The notes: generated by a model not told the origin, from the sequence alone. Positions 25,976 through 34,937 are shown, counted from the first letter of the stretch. The stretch: DNA of 64,000 nt from Verticiella sediminum (GCF_007558815.1 NZ_VLTJ01000013.1:58148-122147), one strand, 5' to 3'. Program-made: numbers and translations.

Positions 25976-27043
25976 ATGGACATGGATGACGACTTGCTGG
26001 GCGACGCCGCGCGTCAGTTGCTGTACGAACAATGCACGCCTGCAGTGGTGCGCTCGATCGAGAGCGGAGACCGGCAACAGGCGGGCCGCCTGTGGCGCCT
26101 GATCGAGGACAGTGGCTTTGCGCACGCCATGGTGCCCGAGGTACACGGCGGCTCGGAGTTGGGCCTGAGGCAGGTGGCCGGGCTGCTGTATCAGTGCGGC
26201 GCGCATGCCTTGCCGCTGCCGCTGGGCGACACGCTGATCGGCAGGGCGCTGCTGGCGCAGGCCGGCGCCGCCAGGCCCGCCGGCCCCTTGGCGCTGGCCG
26301 AGGGCGAGCGGCTCGATGACGGCAGCGTGCGTGCCGTGGTGCACGGTGGCTGGGCCGCTGACTGCGCGCTGGTATGCGCCGCCGGCGTCTGGCACGTATT
26401 ACCGCTGGATTGCGCGCAGCGTCGGCCGCACCTGTTCGTGCTGGACTGCGTGGCGCACTGGGACGCGGGCCGGCTGGACGATGCGCCGGCGCTACCGGTC
26501 GGCCTGCCGGCGGGCCTGGACCTGCGCACGCTGCAGGCCAACATGCTGGCGGCCCAGATGGCCGGCGCATTGGGAGCGGCCTTCGAACTCACCCTGCGCT
26601 ACGCCAACGAGCGGCAGCAGTTCGGCCGGCCCATCGGAAAATTCCAGGCGATCCAGCATCAGTTGGCGGTCATGAGCCAGCACGTCTTCGCCGCCCACAT
26701 CGCGTCACGGCTCGGCTGCGCCTCGGACGCCGCGTTCCCGCACCGCCTGCCGGCGGCTACCGCCAAGGCGCGGTGCAGCCAGGCAGCGCTGGAAGTCGCG
26801 CAAGCGGCGCACGCCATTCACGGCGCCATCGGCGTCACCGAAGCCTACGACCTGCAGTTGTTCACCCGGCGCCTGCACGCCTGGCGGCTCGCGTTTGGCA
26901 GCGAGTCGTATTGGCACACGGTAGCCGGAGAGGCGCTGCTGGAGCACGGGGGCATGAGCCTGGACCTGGTGCGCGCGATAACCGACGCCGTGCCGGCGGC
27001 AGCAGGGGCCGAGCCGACGGGCCCGGCCTGCGGCTCCATGTAG
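25976..27043 (+). CDS. Acyl-CoA dehydrogenase-like protein (second of a pair)
   Basis: A 355-residue divergent acyl-CoA dehydrogenase. The C-terminal half is clear (ANERQQFGRPIGKFQAIQHQLAVM, VAQAAHAIHGAIGVTEAYDLQLFTRRLHAWRL). The N-terminal half is short and its flavin/substrate loop is degenerate: it has no TEP.AGSD motif. This is what is seen in the smaller partners of alpha2beta2 acyl-CoA dehydrogenases. The ATG at 25976 follows GGAGTGGG at good spacing; an upstream in-frame GTG at 25958 has none. It ends the operon. Confidence 0.85.
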   Translation: MDMDDDLLGDAARQLLYEQCTPAVVRSIESGDRQQAGRLWRLIEDSGFAHAMVPEVHGGSELGLRQVAGLLYQCGAHALPLPLGDTLIGRALLAQAGAARPAGPLALAEGERLDDGSVRAVVHGGWAADCALVCAAGVWHVLPLDCAQRRPHLFVLDCVAHWDAGRLDDAPALPVGLPAGLDLRTLQANMLAAQMAGALGAAFELTLRYANERQQFGRPIGKFQAIQHQLAVMSQHVFAAHIASRLGCASDAAFPHRLPAATAKARCSQAALEVAQAAHAIHGAIGVTEAYDLQLFTRRLHAWRLAFGSESYWHTVAGEALLEHGGMSLDLVRAITDAVPAAAGAEPTGPACGSM

Positions 27044-27638
27044 GCAACCCGGCAAACCGCACGCGTGTGAGTCACTCCCACCCGAAGGCGGGTGTCCCCA
27101 GGTGGGGGCGCCTGGCGGTGGGGTGGGCTTGCCTCGCCGGCCCTCGCCATGAGCGGGCAGGCTTTTTCGGTCCATGATCATGCGCCCGGCCAGGCTGGTA
27201 CTGCCGGGCCGATGGCCGCTCCTTGTCGAACCGTCCCCGCACCTGCGCAGGATGCGAACCCGCTATTTGCGTGGCTTTCTCCGTGTCCTGGCGCCGCTTC
27301 GTACACCGCAATGCCCTCGCCTTCGATGGTGCGACTGCAGCCAAAAATTTTGGCTATTTTATAATATTATGGCTTTCGGTAGGAAGGAGGGCATTGTTTG
27401 CGCGCTATGAATGCGTGAACAGATGCCATTTTTCGCGGGATTTTTACGTGTTTTGGCGAGTATTTTTGCCTAGAAATGCCGAACCATATCAACAGCAAGG
27501 CTGAGGACAAAAGGTTTGACTACTTTATAAAAAATGAATAGGATGCTGAAAACGACGTAGGCGACCGGCTTCGAGCTGCCTGCGGGATTGAGGGCGCGAA
27601 GCCTTTGGCACGACCGACTTGCGAAGAGGATGCAGACT
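27044..27638. other. 595-bp intergenic region with repeat and palindrome
   Basis: No gene is seen. The first 200 bases are GC-rich; 27206-27255 resembles the stretch at 21535-21590 (shared ACTGCCGGGCC, ATGGCC and TTGTCGA blocks). From about 27340 it is AT-rich, with an odd-centred perfect palindrome AGCCAAAAATTTTGGCT at 27339-27355 followed by TATAAT. Close to the next gene are TTGACT (27516-27521) and TAGGAT (27539-27544), 17 bases apart, a plausible promoter for the monooxygenase. Confidence 0.5.
27516..27544 (+). promoter_or_regulatory. Candidate sigma-70 promoter of the monooxygenase cluster
   Basis: -35 TTGACT and -10 TAGGAT with a 17-base spacer, about 95 bases before the start codon. 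Predicted by eye only. Confidence 0.4.
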
Positions 27639-28979
27639 ATGAGCGAACAGCGGCAAATGCACTTGGGAGTACTTCTCCTGGCTGCGGGGAACGTCGTCTC
27701 AGGGTGGCGGTTGCCCGAGGCCCAGGCCGGATCGCAGAACTTTCCGCTCGTTCAGGACGTCGCGAGGACCGCCGAGCGCGGCAAGCTGGATTTCGTGTTC
27801 TTCGCCGACGCGGTGAACACGTTTCCCGGAATGCACCCGTCGATGGTCCTGCGTCTGGAGCCGCTGACGCTCTTGGGCGCGCTCACGCAGTGCACGAGCC
27901 ATATCGGTCTCGCGGCGACGGCTTCGACGACCTATACCGAGCCCTACAACCTGGCCCGGATGCTGGCGTCCCTCGACCATTTGAGCGGCGGGCGCGTCGC
28001 CTGGAACGTCGTGAGCGGAGCCTTCGCGGAGGCCGCCGCCAATTTCGGCACGGCCAAGCACCCGCCCCATGAAGAACGCTACGCGATCGCGGAAGAGTTC
28101 GTCCAGGTCGCCAAGGGCCTCTGGGACAGTTGGGAGGAAGACGCCTTGGTCATGGACAAGGCGAGCGGCAAATACGTGGATGCGGACAAGGTCCATGTCC
28201 TCGGCCACGAGGGGAAGTTCTTCCAGGTCAAGGGACCGCTCAACATCACCCGTCCTCCGCAGGGCTATCCCGTGCTGCTGCAGGCCGGTGCATCCGATAC
28301 GGGCTGTCATTTCGCGGCGTCGGTCGCGGACGTGGTCTTCACGGTTCAGCAGAGCAAGGATGCGGCCATCGCCTTCGCGCGGCGGCTCTACGACCTGGCG
28401 CGGGGCTATGGCCGCGATCCGTCGCATCTCAAGGTCATGCCCGGTATCTGCCCGATCGTCGGCTCGACCGAGGCCGAGGCGAAGGCAAAGCTCGCCGAAC
28501 TCGGGGCGCTGGTCGATCCGGTCTACGCGATGAAGGTCCTCTCCGAGCGCATGGGACATGACATGTCCGTATTCCCGCTCGATGGTCCGGTGCCGACGCT
28601 TCCACCTTCGAGCATCATGCAGGGGCATGCCATCACCCTGGCCGAGACCGCAGCGAGGCAGAATATGACCGTGCGGGAGCTGCGCGATTTTGTCGGAATG
28701 AGCATGGGGCACAAGCTCGTGTGCGGTTCGCCGGAGCAGGTCGCGGATGAACTCGAGGAGTGGTTCAGGGACGGCGCCGGAGACGGCTTCAATCTCCTGC
28801 CACCCTATTTCCCCGGCGGGCTGGAGAATTTCGTCGATCACGTCGTGCCGGTTCTGCAGCGGCGCGGCCTGTTCCGGACCGAATATACCGGGCGCACGCT
28901 GCGCGAGCATCTCGGGATTCCGCGGCCCGAGCACCCGGCCGCCAGAAAAGCCGGCAACGCCCTGCCTGAGCCCGCCTGA
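27639..28979 (+). CDS. NtaA/SnaA/DszA-type FMN-dependent monooxygenase (bacterial luciferase family)
   Basis: A 446-residue flavin monooxygenase of the nitrilotriacetate/dibenzothiophene-sulfone branch of the luciferase superfamily. It uses reduced FMN from a partner reductase. Typical blocks are AERGKLDFVFFADAV, LEPLTLLGALTQCTSHIGLAATASTTYTEPYNLAR and SGGRVAWNVVSGAFAEAAANFG. The ATG at 27639 follows AGAGG at good spacing; upstream in-frame ATGs are less well placed. It is followed by a complete ABC importer and a flavin reductase on the same strand, so the set forms a two-component oxygenase pathway for an imported, probably sulfur- or nitrogen-containing, compound. Confidence 0.92.
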   Translation: MSEQRQMHLGVLLLAAGNVVSGWRLPEAQAGSQNFPLVQDVARTAERGKLDFVFFADAVNTFPGMHPSMVLRLEPLTLLGALTQCTSHIGLAATASTTYTEPYNLARMLASLDHLSGGRVAWNVVSGAFAEAAANFGTAKHPPHEERYAIAEEFVQVAKGLWDSWEEDALVMDKASGKYVDADKVHVLGHEGKFFQVKGPLNITRPPQGYPVLLQAGASDTGCHFAASVADVVFTVQQSKDAAIAFARRLYDLARGYGRDPSHLKVMPGICPIVGSTEAEAKAKLAELGALVDPVYAMKVLSERMGHDMSVFPLDGPVPTLPPSSIMQGHAITLAETAARQNMTVRELRDFVGMSMGHKLVCGSPEQVADELEEWFRDGAGDGFNLLPPYFPGGLENFVDHVVPVLQRRGLFRTEYTGRTLREHLGIPRPEHPAARKAGNALPEPA

Positions 28980-29137
28980 CGTCGATTGCGGCGGCTATCT
29001 TGAATGACATCGAAATCCATGCAACCCAATGCAACAAACGGCACGAGCTACGGGCGTGGCTGCCATCGGCCGCCTCCGGGCTCGTCACTGAGGTGGACTT
29101 GTGCGTCTGTCGCCAAGCTGCCAGTTCGGGATAGGAC

Positions 29138-29950
29138 ATGAATCTAGCTCTAGCGCGCAACGAAGGTATGGCCCCAGGCGCTGGTGCGCGTGGCGACTTC
29201 ATGCTCATCGAGGGAATCACGAAGACGTTCGAGACCGCCTCCGGGGATACCGTGCAGGCACTGCGCAGAGTCGATCTGGCGATCGCGGACGGGCAGTTCG
29301 CCTCCGTGATCGGTTCGTCCGGATGCGGCAAGACGACGTTGATGCGGATCATCGCCGGTCTGGAGCTCGACTATGGCGGGCGCGTGACGATAGGCGGCCG
29401 CGCTCATTCCGGTCCGAGCCGCGATATCGGTATCGTCTTCCAGGAAGCGAACCTGCTGCCCTGGAGAACGATTCTGGACAACGTGATGCTGCCTGCGGAG
29501 GTGCTCAAGCTGGAGCGCAAGGCTGCCCTGGAGCGGGCCAGGTGGCTCATAAGCCTGGTCGGGCTGAGCGGGTTCGAGGGGAGATATCCCTCGGAGCTGT
29601 CCGGGGGCATGCGCCAGCGCGCCGCCATCGCGCGCGCCCTCGTGCACGATCCGGCCGTGCTGCTGATGGACGAGCCGTTCGGCGCTCTCGACGCGCTGAC
29701 GCGCGAGACGATGAACCTGGAGCTGCTGAAGATCTGGGCCGCCGCGAAGAAGACCGTTTTCATGATCACCCATTCCATCAGCGAAGCGGTATTCATGAGC
29801 GACCGCGTCATCGTGATGACGCCTCGTCCCGGTCGGGTGGTCGACGACGTCACCATCGATCTGCCGAGGCCGCGGACCCTGGACCTCATGAGCGAGCGGC
29901 AGTTCGGTGAATACACGCGCAAGCTCAGGCGGCGTTTGAACGAAGCCTAG
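29138..29950 (+). CDS. ABC transporter ATPase (SsuB/TauB type)
   Basis: A 270-residue ATPase of the nitrate/sulfonate/taurine importer family. Walker A is GSSGCGKTT, the Q-loop is FQEANLLPW, the signature is LSGGMRQR, Walker B is VLLMDEPFGALD and the switch histidine is in MITHSISEAV. It energises uptake with the permease at 29990 and the receptor at 30902. A gap of 158 bases without a gene separates it from the monooxygenase. Confidence 0.94.
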   Translation: MNLALARNEGMAPGAGARGDFMLIEGITKTFETASGDTVQALRRVDLAIADGQFASVIGSSGCGKTTLMRIIAGLELDYGGRVTIGGRAHSGPSRDIGIVFQEANLLPWRTILDNVMLPAEVLKLERKAALERARWLISLVGLSGFEGRYPSELSGGMRQRAAIARALVHDPAVLLMDEPFGALDALTRETMNLELLKIWAAAKKTVFMITHSISEAVFMSDRVIVMTPRPGRVVDDVTIDLPRPRTLDLMSERQFGEYTRKLRRRLNEA

Positions 29951-29989
29951 GCCAGGCGATATTTCCGTTTCGCGATAGGAGTAGCTGAA

Positions 29990-30817
29990 ATGACCACCGT
30001 AATGACGGCCGCGGATGCTGGGAGCAAGAGCCGGCCATCCGCCAAGCCGCGCAAGAAAGGGCTCGACCGGCACGCGAGGCTGATCTCGTTCGTCGGCTTC
30101 CTCGTCCTGATCGCATTCTGGGAGGCGAGCGTCCGGCTCTTCTCGGTGCCCGAGTACATCCTGCCGCCGCCGTCCCTGGTCGCCGTCTCGCTCTATCGCG
30201 GGATCGCGTCGGGGACCCTCATCTACAATTTCGGCTACACGGCGTTTCAGACGCTCATGGGCTTCATGATTGCGGCGGTCGTGGGGGTACTGATCGGCAC
30301 GCTGGTGACCCAGTTCAAGATCCTCGATCTCGTCGTCTATCCCTGGGTCGTCTCGATCCAGACGCTGCCGAAGGTCGCCATAGCGCCGCTGATCATCGTC
30401 TGGGCCGGCTACGGCATCCAGTCGAAGATCATCATCGTGATGCTGTCCTCGCTGTTCCCGATCCTGGTCAACACCATCGTCGGGATGCGCTCTTGCGATC
30501 AGGGCAAGCTCGACTTGATGCGTTCGCTCCAGGCGACGCGCTGGGAGACCTTCCGGAAGGTTCAACTGCCCAGTGCACTTCCGTTCATTTTCGCGGGTCT
30601 GAACGTTTCGATCATCTTCGCGATCCTCGGATCGATCGTCGGTGAATTCGTCGGCTCGCGCGCCGGCCTCGGCAATTTGATTCTCGAGGCCAACGTTCAG
30701 TTCAACGTCGCTCTCATTTTCGCAATCCTCGTCATTCTCGGGCTCTTCGGACTGACGTTGAGCACGATCATGCGGGCCATCCAGCGGCGTGTCCTGTTCT
30801 GGCATTCGGCCTCCTAG
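29990..30817 (+). CDS. ABC transporter permease (SsuC/TauC type)
   Basis: A 275-residue inner-membrane permease of the BPD type with about six membrane segments and the EAA-like loop GKLDLMRSLQATRWETFRKVQLPSALPFIFAGL that docks the ATPase. The first 30 residues are polar and cytoplasmic. TAGGAG lies at a good distance before the ATG. Its place between ATPase and receptor fits a sulfonate/taurine-type importer. Confidence 0.93.
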   Translation: MTTVMTAADAGSKSRPSAKPRKKGLDRHARLISFVGFLVLIAFWEASVRLFSVPEYILPPPSLVAVSLYRGIASGTLIYNFGYTAFQTLMGFMIAAVVGVLIGTLVTQFKILDLVVYPWVVSIQTLPKVAIAPLIIVWAGYGIQSKIIIVMLSSLFPILVNTIVGMRSCDQGKLDLMRSLQATRWETFRKVQLPSALPFIFAGLNVSIIFAILGSIVGEFVGSRAGLGNLILEANVQFNVALIFAILVILGLFGLTLSTIMRAIQRRVLFWHSAS

Positions 30818-30901
30818 CACGTGCGGAGCCAGCCAGTTTGCGCCACGACCTTACTTGGGCGCCGACAAGAGAAGGCGTCCTCAACAAGAAGGAGTGGAAT
30901 C

Positions 30902-31954
30902 ATGTTTGGAAAGTTGAAATGCTCGACAGCGGTATTCCTGGCTGCCGGCGGCCTGATGCTAGCTCATGTCGCCAACGCCGCGGACAAGGTGGTCTATGCG
31001 TTGACGACCTCCAACATCTCGGTGGGTAATGCTGCCCAGTCCTCGATCCCCGTCGGGATGGAATACTGGAAGAACGAGGGGCTCGACGTCGGCGTTATCG
31101 GCCTTGCCGGCACCATGCTTGGTGTTCAGCAGATTGCAACGGGAGCGGTGCAGTTCGCAACGGCCGGGCCGGAGGCTGTGCTGATCGCCCGGCAGAAGGG
31201 TCTGCCGATCGTCGCGGTCTATGTGATGTCGACGCCCATCTACGAAACCGTCGTCACGGACGACAACATCAAGAGCTTCAAGGACCTGAAGGGAGCGACG
31301 ATCGGTCTGCCCGAAATGGCTTCCGGTTCGCTGCCCTATGCGCGCTCGGCCGTGAAGGATGCCGGTCTCGACCCGGACAAGGACGTGAAGTTCATCTCGG
31401 TGGGCCTGGGTTCGTCTGCCGCCAATGCGATCCGTCAGAAGGAAATCGCGGCCTGGTCGGTGTGGGATACGGGTGTCGCGGCGTTGGAGAACAGCGGATT
31501 CAAGTTCACCAAGATCGATCCGCCTTGGCTTTCCAAGATGCCGGGCAACGTGATCATCACGCACGAGGACATGGTCAAGAACCACCCCGACGTCGTCGTG
31601 AAATTCCTTCGCGGGCTCGCCAAGGCAACGGTCTTCTCGCTCGCCAATCCGGAAGCGACGGTCCGCAACCACTGGGAAATGTATCCTGCCACGAAGCCGC
31701 AAGAGATGACCCCCCAGACCTTTGCGGACTCGCTCCACATCTACGAGTCGCGTGCCTCGCGCATGGTGAAGGCGCCGGGTCGCAAATGGGGTGAGAACGT
31801 CGATGCCGAGTGGGGCAACATCCTGCTCTATTCCGTCGAGTCGCTGGGCGATGCCGACACGATGCGCGCATCCTACACCAACCAATTCATCGACGAGGTC
31901 AACGACTTCGACGAGGAGGCGGTTATCGCCGAGGCCAAGGCGTCGAAGTGGTGA
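30902..31954 (+). CDS. ABC transporter periplasmic substrate-binding protein (SsuA/TauA type)
   Basis: A 350-residue receptor with a cleavable signal peptide (MFGKLKCSTAVFLAAGGLMLAHVANAAD) and a NMT1/SsuA-like two-lobe fold: AQSSIPVGMEYWKNEGLDVGV, GVQQIATGAVQFATAGPEA and KSFKDLKGATIGLPEMASGS. The ATG at 30902 has AAGGAG upstream. It delivers the compound oxidised by the monooxygenase at 27639. The ligand cannot be inferred beyond the broad aliphatic sulfonate/aromatic type. Confidence 0.92.
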   Translation: MFGKLKCSTAVFLAAGGLMLAHVANAADKVVYALTTSNISVGNAAQSSIPVGMEYWKNEGLDVGVIGLAGTMLGVQQIATGAVQFATAGPEAVLIARQKGLPIVAVYVMSTPIYETVVTDDNIKSFKDLKGATIGLPEMASGSLPYARSAVKDAGLDPDKDVKFISVGLGSSAANAIRQKEIAAWSVWDTGVAALENSGFKFTKIDPPWLSKMPGNVIITHEDMVKNHPDVVVKFLRGLAKATVFSLANPEATVRNHWEMYPATKPQEMTPQTFADSLHIYESRASRMVKAPGRKWGENVDAEWGNILLYSVESLGDADTMRASYTNQFIDEVNDFDEEAVIAEAKASKW

Positions 31955-32113
31955 CCGGCGCCTGAGCGCTCGATCGCGCGGCACCCCTGGACTTGCGAGC
32001 CCGACGGCTCGGGGGGTGCCAACCGAAAAGCCGTTTCCGGCGATCGACCGCTGCATACTCGCCTGTGAGGATGAGGTTTGCCGGAAACGCCTGACCAGGG
32101 ACGGAAAAGACTG

Positions 32114-32623
32114 ATGAAGGTGACGAAAGAGTTGTCGATGGATGCCTATGCATTCCGCGACAGGATGGGGCGGTACGCTTCCGGCATAACGATCATCGGC
32201 GGCATCGTCGGGAACGAGCCGGTGGGCTTTACCTGCCAATCGTTTTATAGCGTTTCGAGCGATCCGCCGCTGGTCTCCTTCTGCGTGATGAAGACATCGA
32301 CGAGCTGGCCGCGCATCCGGCCGACCGGAAGGTTCTCGGTGAACGTGCTGTCGGAAGGGCAGCAGGACATCTCCCGTGCCTTCGCCCGTTCGGGCGGGCA
32401 AAAGTGGTTGGGCGTCGATTGGAATCTCTCATCCGGAGGCAATCCGGTGATCGAGAGGACGTTGATGTGGCTGGATTGCGATGTCTTCGCCGAGCACGAG
32501 GCCGGTGACCACCACATCGTGATCGGACAGGTCAAGGACATGAGCCCTGCGGATTGGCACGAGGAGGGCACCCCGCTGCTCTACTTTCGTGGCGCGTACC
32601 ATCATCTGCGCAGCGCAGCCTGA
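32114..32623 (+). CDS. Flavin reductase family protein (NAD(P)H:FMN oxidoreductase partner)
   Basis: A 169-residue flavin reductase-like protein of the HpaC/NtaB/RutF family: FRDRMGRYASGITIIGGIVGNEPVGFTCQSFYSVSSDPPLVSFCV and the late DHHIVIGQVKDMSPADW. It supplies reduced FMN to the luciferase-family monooxygenase in this cluster. The ATG at 32114 is preferred to an upstream in-frame start because family homology begins about ten residues later. The 159 bases before it hold no gene. Confidence 0.9.
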   Translation: MKVTKELSMDAYAFRDRMGRYASGITIIGGIVGNEPVGFTCQSFYSVSSDPPLVSFCVMKTSTSWPRIRPTGRFSVNVLSEGQQDISRAFARSGGQKWLGVDWNLSSGGNPVIERTLMWLDCDVFAEHEAGDHHIVIGQVKDMSPADWHEEGTPLLYFRGAYHHLRSAA

Positions 32624-32744
32624 GTCTCGCAACGGCGGACGCGGTGGGCGGTGCCTGTCGCGCTGACTTTCTCCAACGATCAAGGGAATTGCGGCGACGG
32701 GGCCCGGGCACCCGCACCTCACGGTGCCGGGTGCGGTCAGTGCA

Positions 32745-34103
32745 TCAGTGTGTCAGTTTTCCGGTGCCGGTTTCTTCGTCAAACTCGTAGAGGCCGTCGA
32801 GGAAGATTTTGGTGCGCTCATACCACTTGCGCTTGCGCGGCATCGGCGGCGTGCGGTCAATGGGTTTGCCGCCCTTGAAGATGTAGTCGAAGCGCTTCGG
32901 AAATTGCAGAATCCTGATGTCCTTGGTCGGGTCACCGGGCACGACGAGCAGGTCGGCCAGACGGCCGGCTTCGATCTTGCCGATCTCGTTGCCATAGCGC
33001 TTGATCAGGCGGGTTGCGGCCAGGGTGTTGGCATGGATGGCTTGCAGCGGCGTCATGCCCAGCAGGTCGACGAAGATCTCCATTTCCTTGCCGTGCCATT
33101 GACCATAGGGCACCGGCGACCAGCCGCTTTCGCTGCCGGCGATGATGGGCACACCGGCTTTCCAGGCTCGGGTCAGGTTCTCGGACGCGGCTTCGATCTC
33201 GCGCTGAAAGGCGCTTTTGCCGGAGGCTCCGGCGTTGTCGGGATTGGCACCGACCAGATTGACCAGCAAGGTCAGCGTCGGCGTGATGACCACCTTGTTC
33301 TTCAGGCAGGCTTCGATGCCTTCCTCATCGATGTAGGATGCATGGAACAGGTTGTCGAAGCCGGCGCGGGCCGCGTCGAGTGCGGCGTCGCGCGAACGGG
33401 CGTGGGTGCTGCACAGGCGGCCCAGGCGATGCGTCTCGTCGGCGATCAGCTTGAGTTCTTCGAGCGTGAAGGCCGAAGCGCCCAGGGCATCCGGCGTGAT
33501 CAGGTTGTCGTTGGAGCCCGAGACCTTGATGGCGTCGACTTCTTCCTTGATTTGCAGGCGGATGGCCTCGATCAGATCGTCCTTGTTCTTGACCAGCACC
33601 GCGCTCTGACCGACGGGGAATTCCATCCAGCTCGGGAACGAATCTTCCAGCCCCTGGTGGTTGGTAATCTGTTTGCCCGACACCGTGAAGCGCGGGCCCT
33701 CGAACATACCGGTGTCGATCGCATCGCGCACGGCCTGGGCCACGTTGTAGGTGGTGGCAGCGTCAAAGCAACTGGTCACGCCGGCCTGCAGCACCTTTTT
33801 GGCGTAGTACATGGCCTTGAGGGTGCGAAATTCGGGCGGGGTGTAGAGCGCGTTCTCTTCTTCCGAGCGCGATTCGCCGAAGGAGATATGGGTATGGCCG
33901 TCGATCAGGCCGGGCAGGATCGATCGACCCGGCAGCGCGATGACGTCGTAGTCCCGTTCATCGTACTGCGGCGGCAGTTGGGCGGCGGTGCCCACCCACT
34001 GGATGCGTTCGCCTTCGACCACGACCGCGCCCTGTTCGATGGGGGCGTTGAGCGAACCATCGATCACACGCCCCTTGAACAGGTAGCCTTTTTTCGCTTG
34101 CAT
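32745..34103 (-). CDS. Metal-dependent amidohydrolase
   Basis: A 452-residue amidohydrolase-superfamily enzyme (imidazolonepropionase/prolidase-like branch). Metal site residues are H70 and H72 in LIDGHTHISF, a likely carboxylated lysine K193 in AIKVSGSN, H234 in STHAR and H254 in LFHASYID. The position usually held by an aspartate is E325 in IIAGSESGW, an uncommon substitution. The start has AAGGG upstream. It lies 12 bases after an alpha/beta hydrolase gene on the same strand. It probably hydrolyses a cyclic or linear amide in the pathway governed by the GntR gene. Confidence 0.9.
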   Translation of the reverse strand: MQAKKGYLFKGRVIDGSLNAPIEQGAVVVEGERIQWVGTAAQLPPQYDERDYDVIALPGRSILPGLIDGHTHISFGESRSEEENALYTPPEFRTLKAMYYAKKVLQAGVTSCFDAATTYNVAQAVRDAIDTGMFEGPRFTVSGKQITNHQGLEDSFPSWMEFPVGQSAVLVKNKDDLIEAIRLQIKEEVDAIKVSGSNDNLITPDALGASAFTLEELKLIADETHRLGRLCSTHARSRDAALDAARAGFDNLFHASYIDEEGIEACLKNKVVITPTLTLLVNLVGANPDNAGASGKSAFQREIEAASENLTRAWKAGVPIIAGSESGWSPVPYGQWHGKEMEIFVDLLGMTPLQAIHANTLAATRLIKRYGNEIGKIEAGRLADLLVVPGDPTKDIRILQFPKRFDYIFKGGKPIDRTPPMPRKRKWYERTKIFLDGLYEFDEETGTGKLTH

Positions 34104-34115
34104 GTAGAAATCCCT

Positions 34116-34937
34116 TCAGGAGGAAGTCAGGTTCAGGCCCATGAAGTCGCGTACCTCGGCAATGAAGGTAGCGCTGCGCTCAAAGGCGACGGAATGGGAG
34201 CATTCGGCCAGCAGGACGACATCGGCTTGAGGCAGCGCTGAGGCGATGTCGTGGGTGCAGGAGGGAGGGAAGGCCAGGTCCTCGCGGCCGTGCAGCAGGC
34301 GCACCGGACAGCGGACCTGGGCCAGCGTGGCTGCGTCGAGGACGGCGGCGTCGGCGTACTGTTGCTTGTCGCCCTCGAACATGGCGTCGAAGTAGTCGGC
34401 ATAGCCGGGCGCAAAGACCACCGGCTCGCGGGCAGCCACGTAGGGTTCGTCGATGACCGAGGTGTCGTGGATGATGCCGCTGAGGGTTTGCACCAGTTCC
34501 TCACGATTGCGTGGGCCGGTCCAGACGCGCCGGGTCAGATCGTTGGGGGTGAAATGGCCGCCCATGGTCCCGGTGGTCAGGACTGCCGCTACGCGCGGCT
34601 CCATGGACGCGAGCCTGAGCGCGATGGAACCCGACAAGGAGTGTCCGATCAGTCCGACCTGCTCCCCGGCGATGCGGGCCAGCATGGCCTGGGCCTGGCG
34701 TACCCACATCGCGTAGTCGAAGTAGGGGGGCTGGGGTTTGCGCCCGCTCTTGCCAAAGCCGATCAGATCCATGGCGAAGACTTCGAAGTGTTCGGACAGC
34801 GGGCCGAGGACCGTGCGCCAGTTTCCCAGGCTGGAGGCGCCCGGGCCGGAGCCATGCAGCATCAACAGGGGGGTTCCGCTACCGGACTGGTAGTAAGTGA
34901 CGGGGATGCCTTCGAATACGAAACGTTCTTCTTTCAT
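34116..34937 (-). CDS. Alpha/beta hydrolase
   Basis: A 273-residue alpha/beta hydrolase. The oxyanion segment is LMLHGSGPGASSLGNW, the nucleophile elbow is GHSLSGS, and the acid and histidine are probably in LLHGREDLAFPP and AECSHSVAFE. This pattern is that of meta-cleavage product hydrolases and related C-C or ester hydrolases. The start at 34937 is chosen because upstream in-frame ATGs at about 35036 fall beside the operator at 35044. It is the first gene of the pair with the amidohydrolase. Confidence 0.9.
   Translation of the reverse strand: MKEERFVFEGIPVTYYQSGSGTPLLMLHGSGPGASSLGNWRTVLGPLSEHFEVFAMDLIGFGKSGRKPQPPYFDYAMWVRQAQAMLARIAGEQVGLIGHSLSGSIALRLASMEPRVAAVLTTGTMGGHFTPNDLTRRVWTGPRNREELVQTLSGIIHDTSVIDEPYVAAREPVVFAPGYADYFDAMFEGDKQQYADAAVLDAATLAQVRCPVRLLHGREDLAFPPSCTHDIASALPQADVVLLAECSHSVAFERSATFIAEVRDFMGLNLTSS

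Noticed and set aside
29150..30820. A 556-codon minus-strand open frame across the ABC ATPase and permease
   Set aside because: It spans two well-supported genes on the other strand and has a biased Asp/Arg/His-rich composition; no ribosome site or domain.
32706..32735. GC-rich inverted repeat between the flavin reductase and amidohydrolase genes
   Set aside because: The stem has an interruption and there is no T-run; it could be a convergent terminator but the evidence is thin.
32724..34241. A 505-codon plus-strand open frame opposite the amidohydrolase
   Set aside because: It is antisense to a gene with a clear family and conserved metal site; its protein lacks domains and is typical of high-GC shadow frames.
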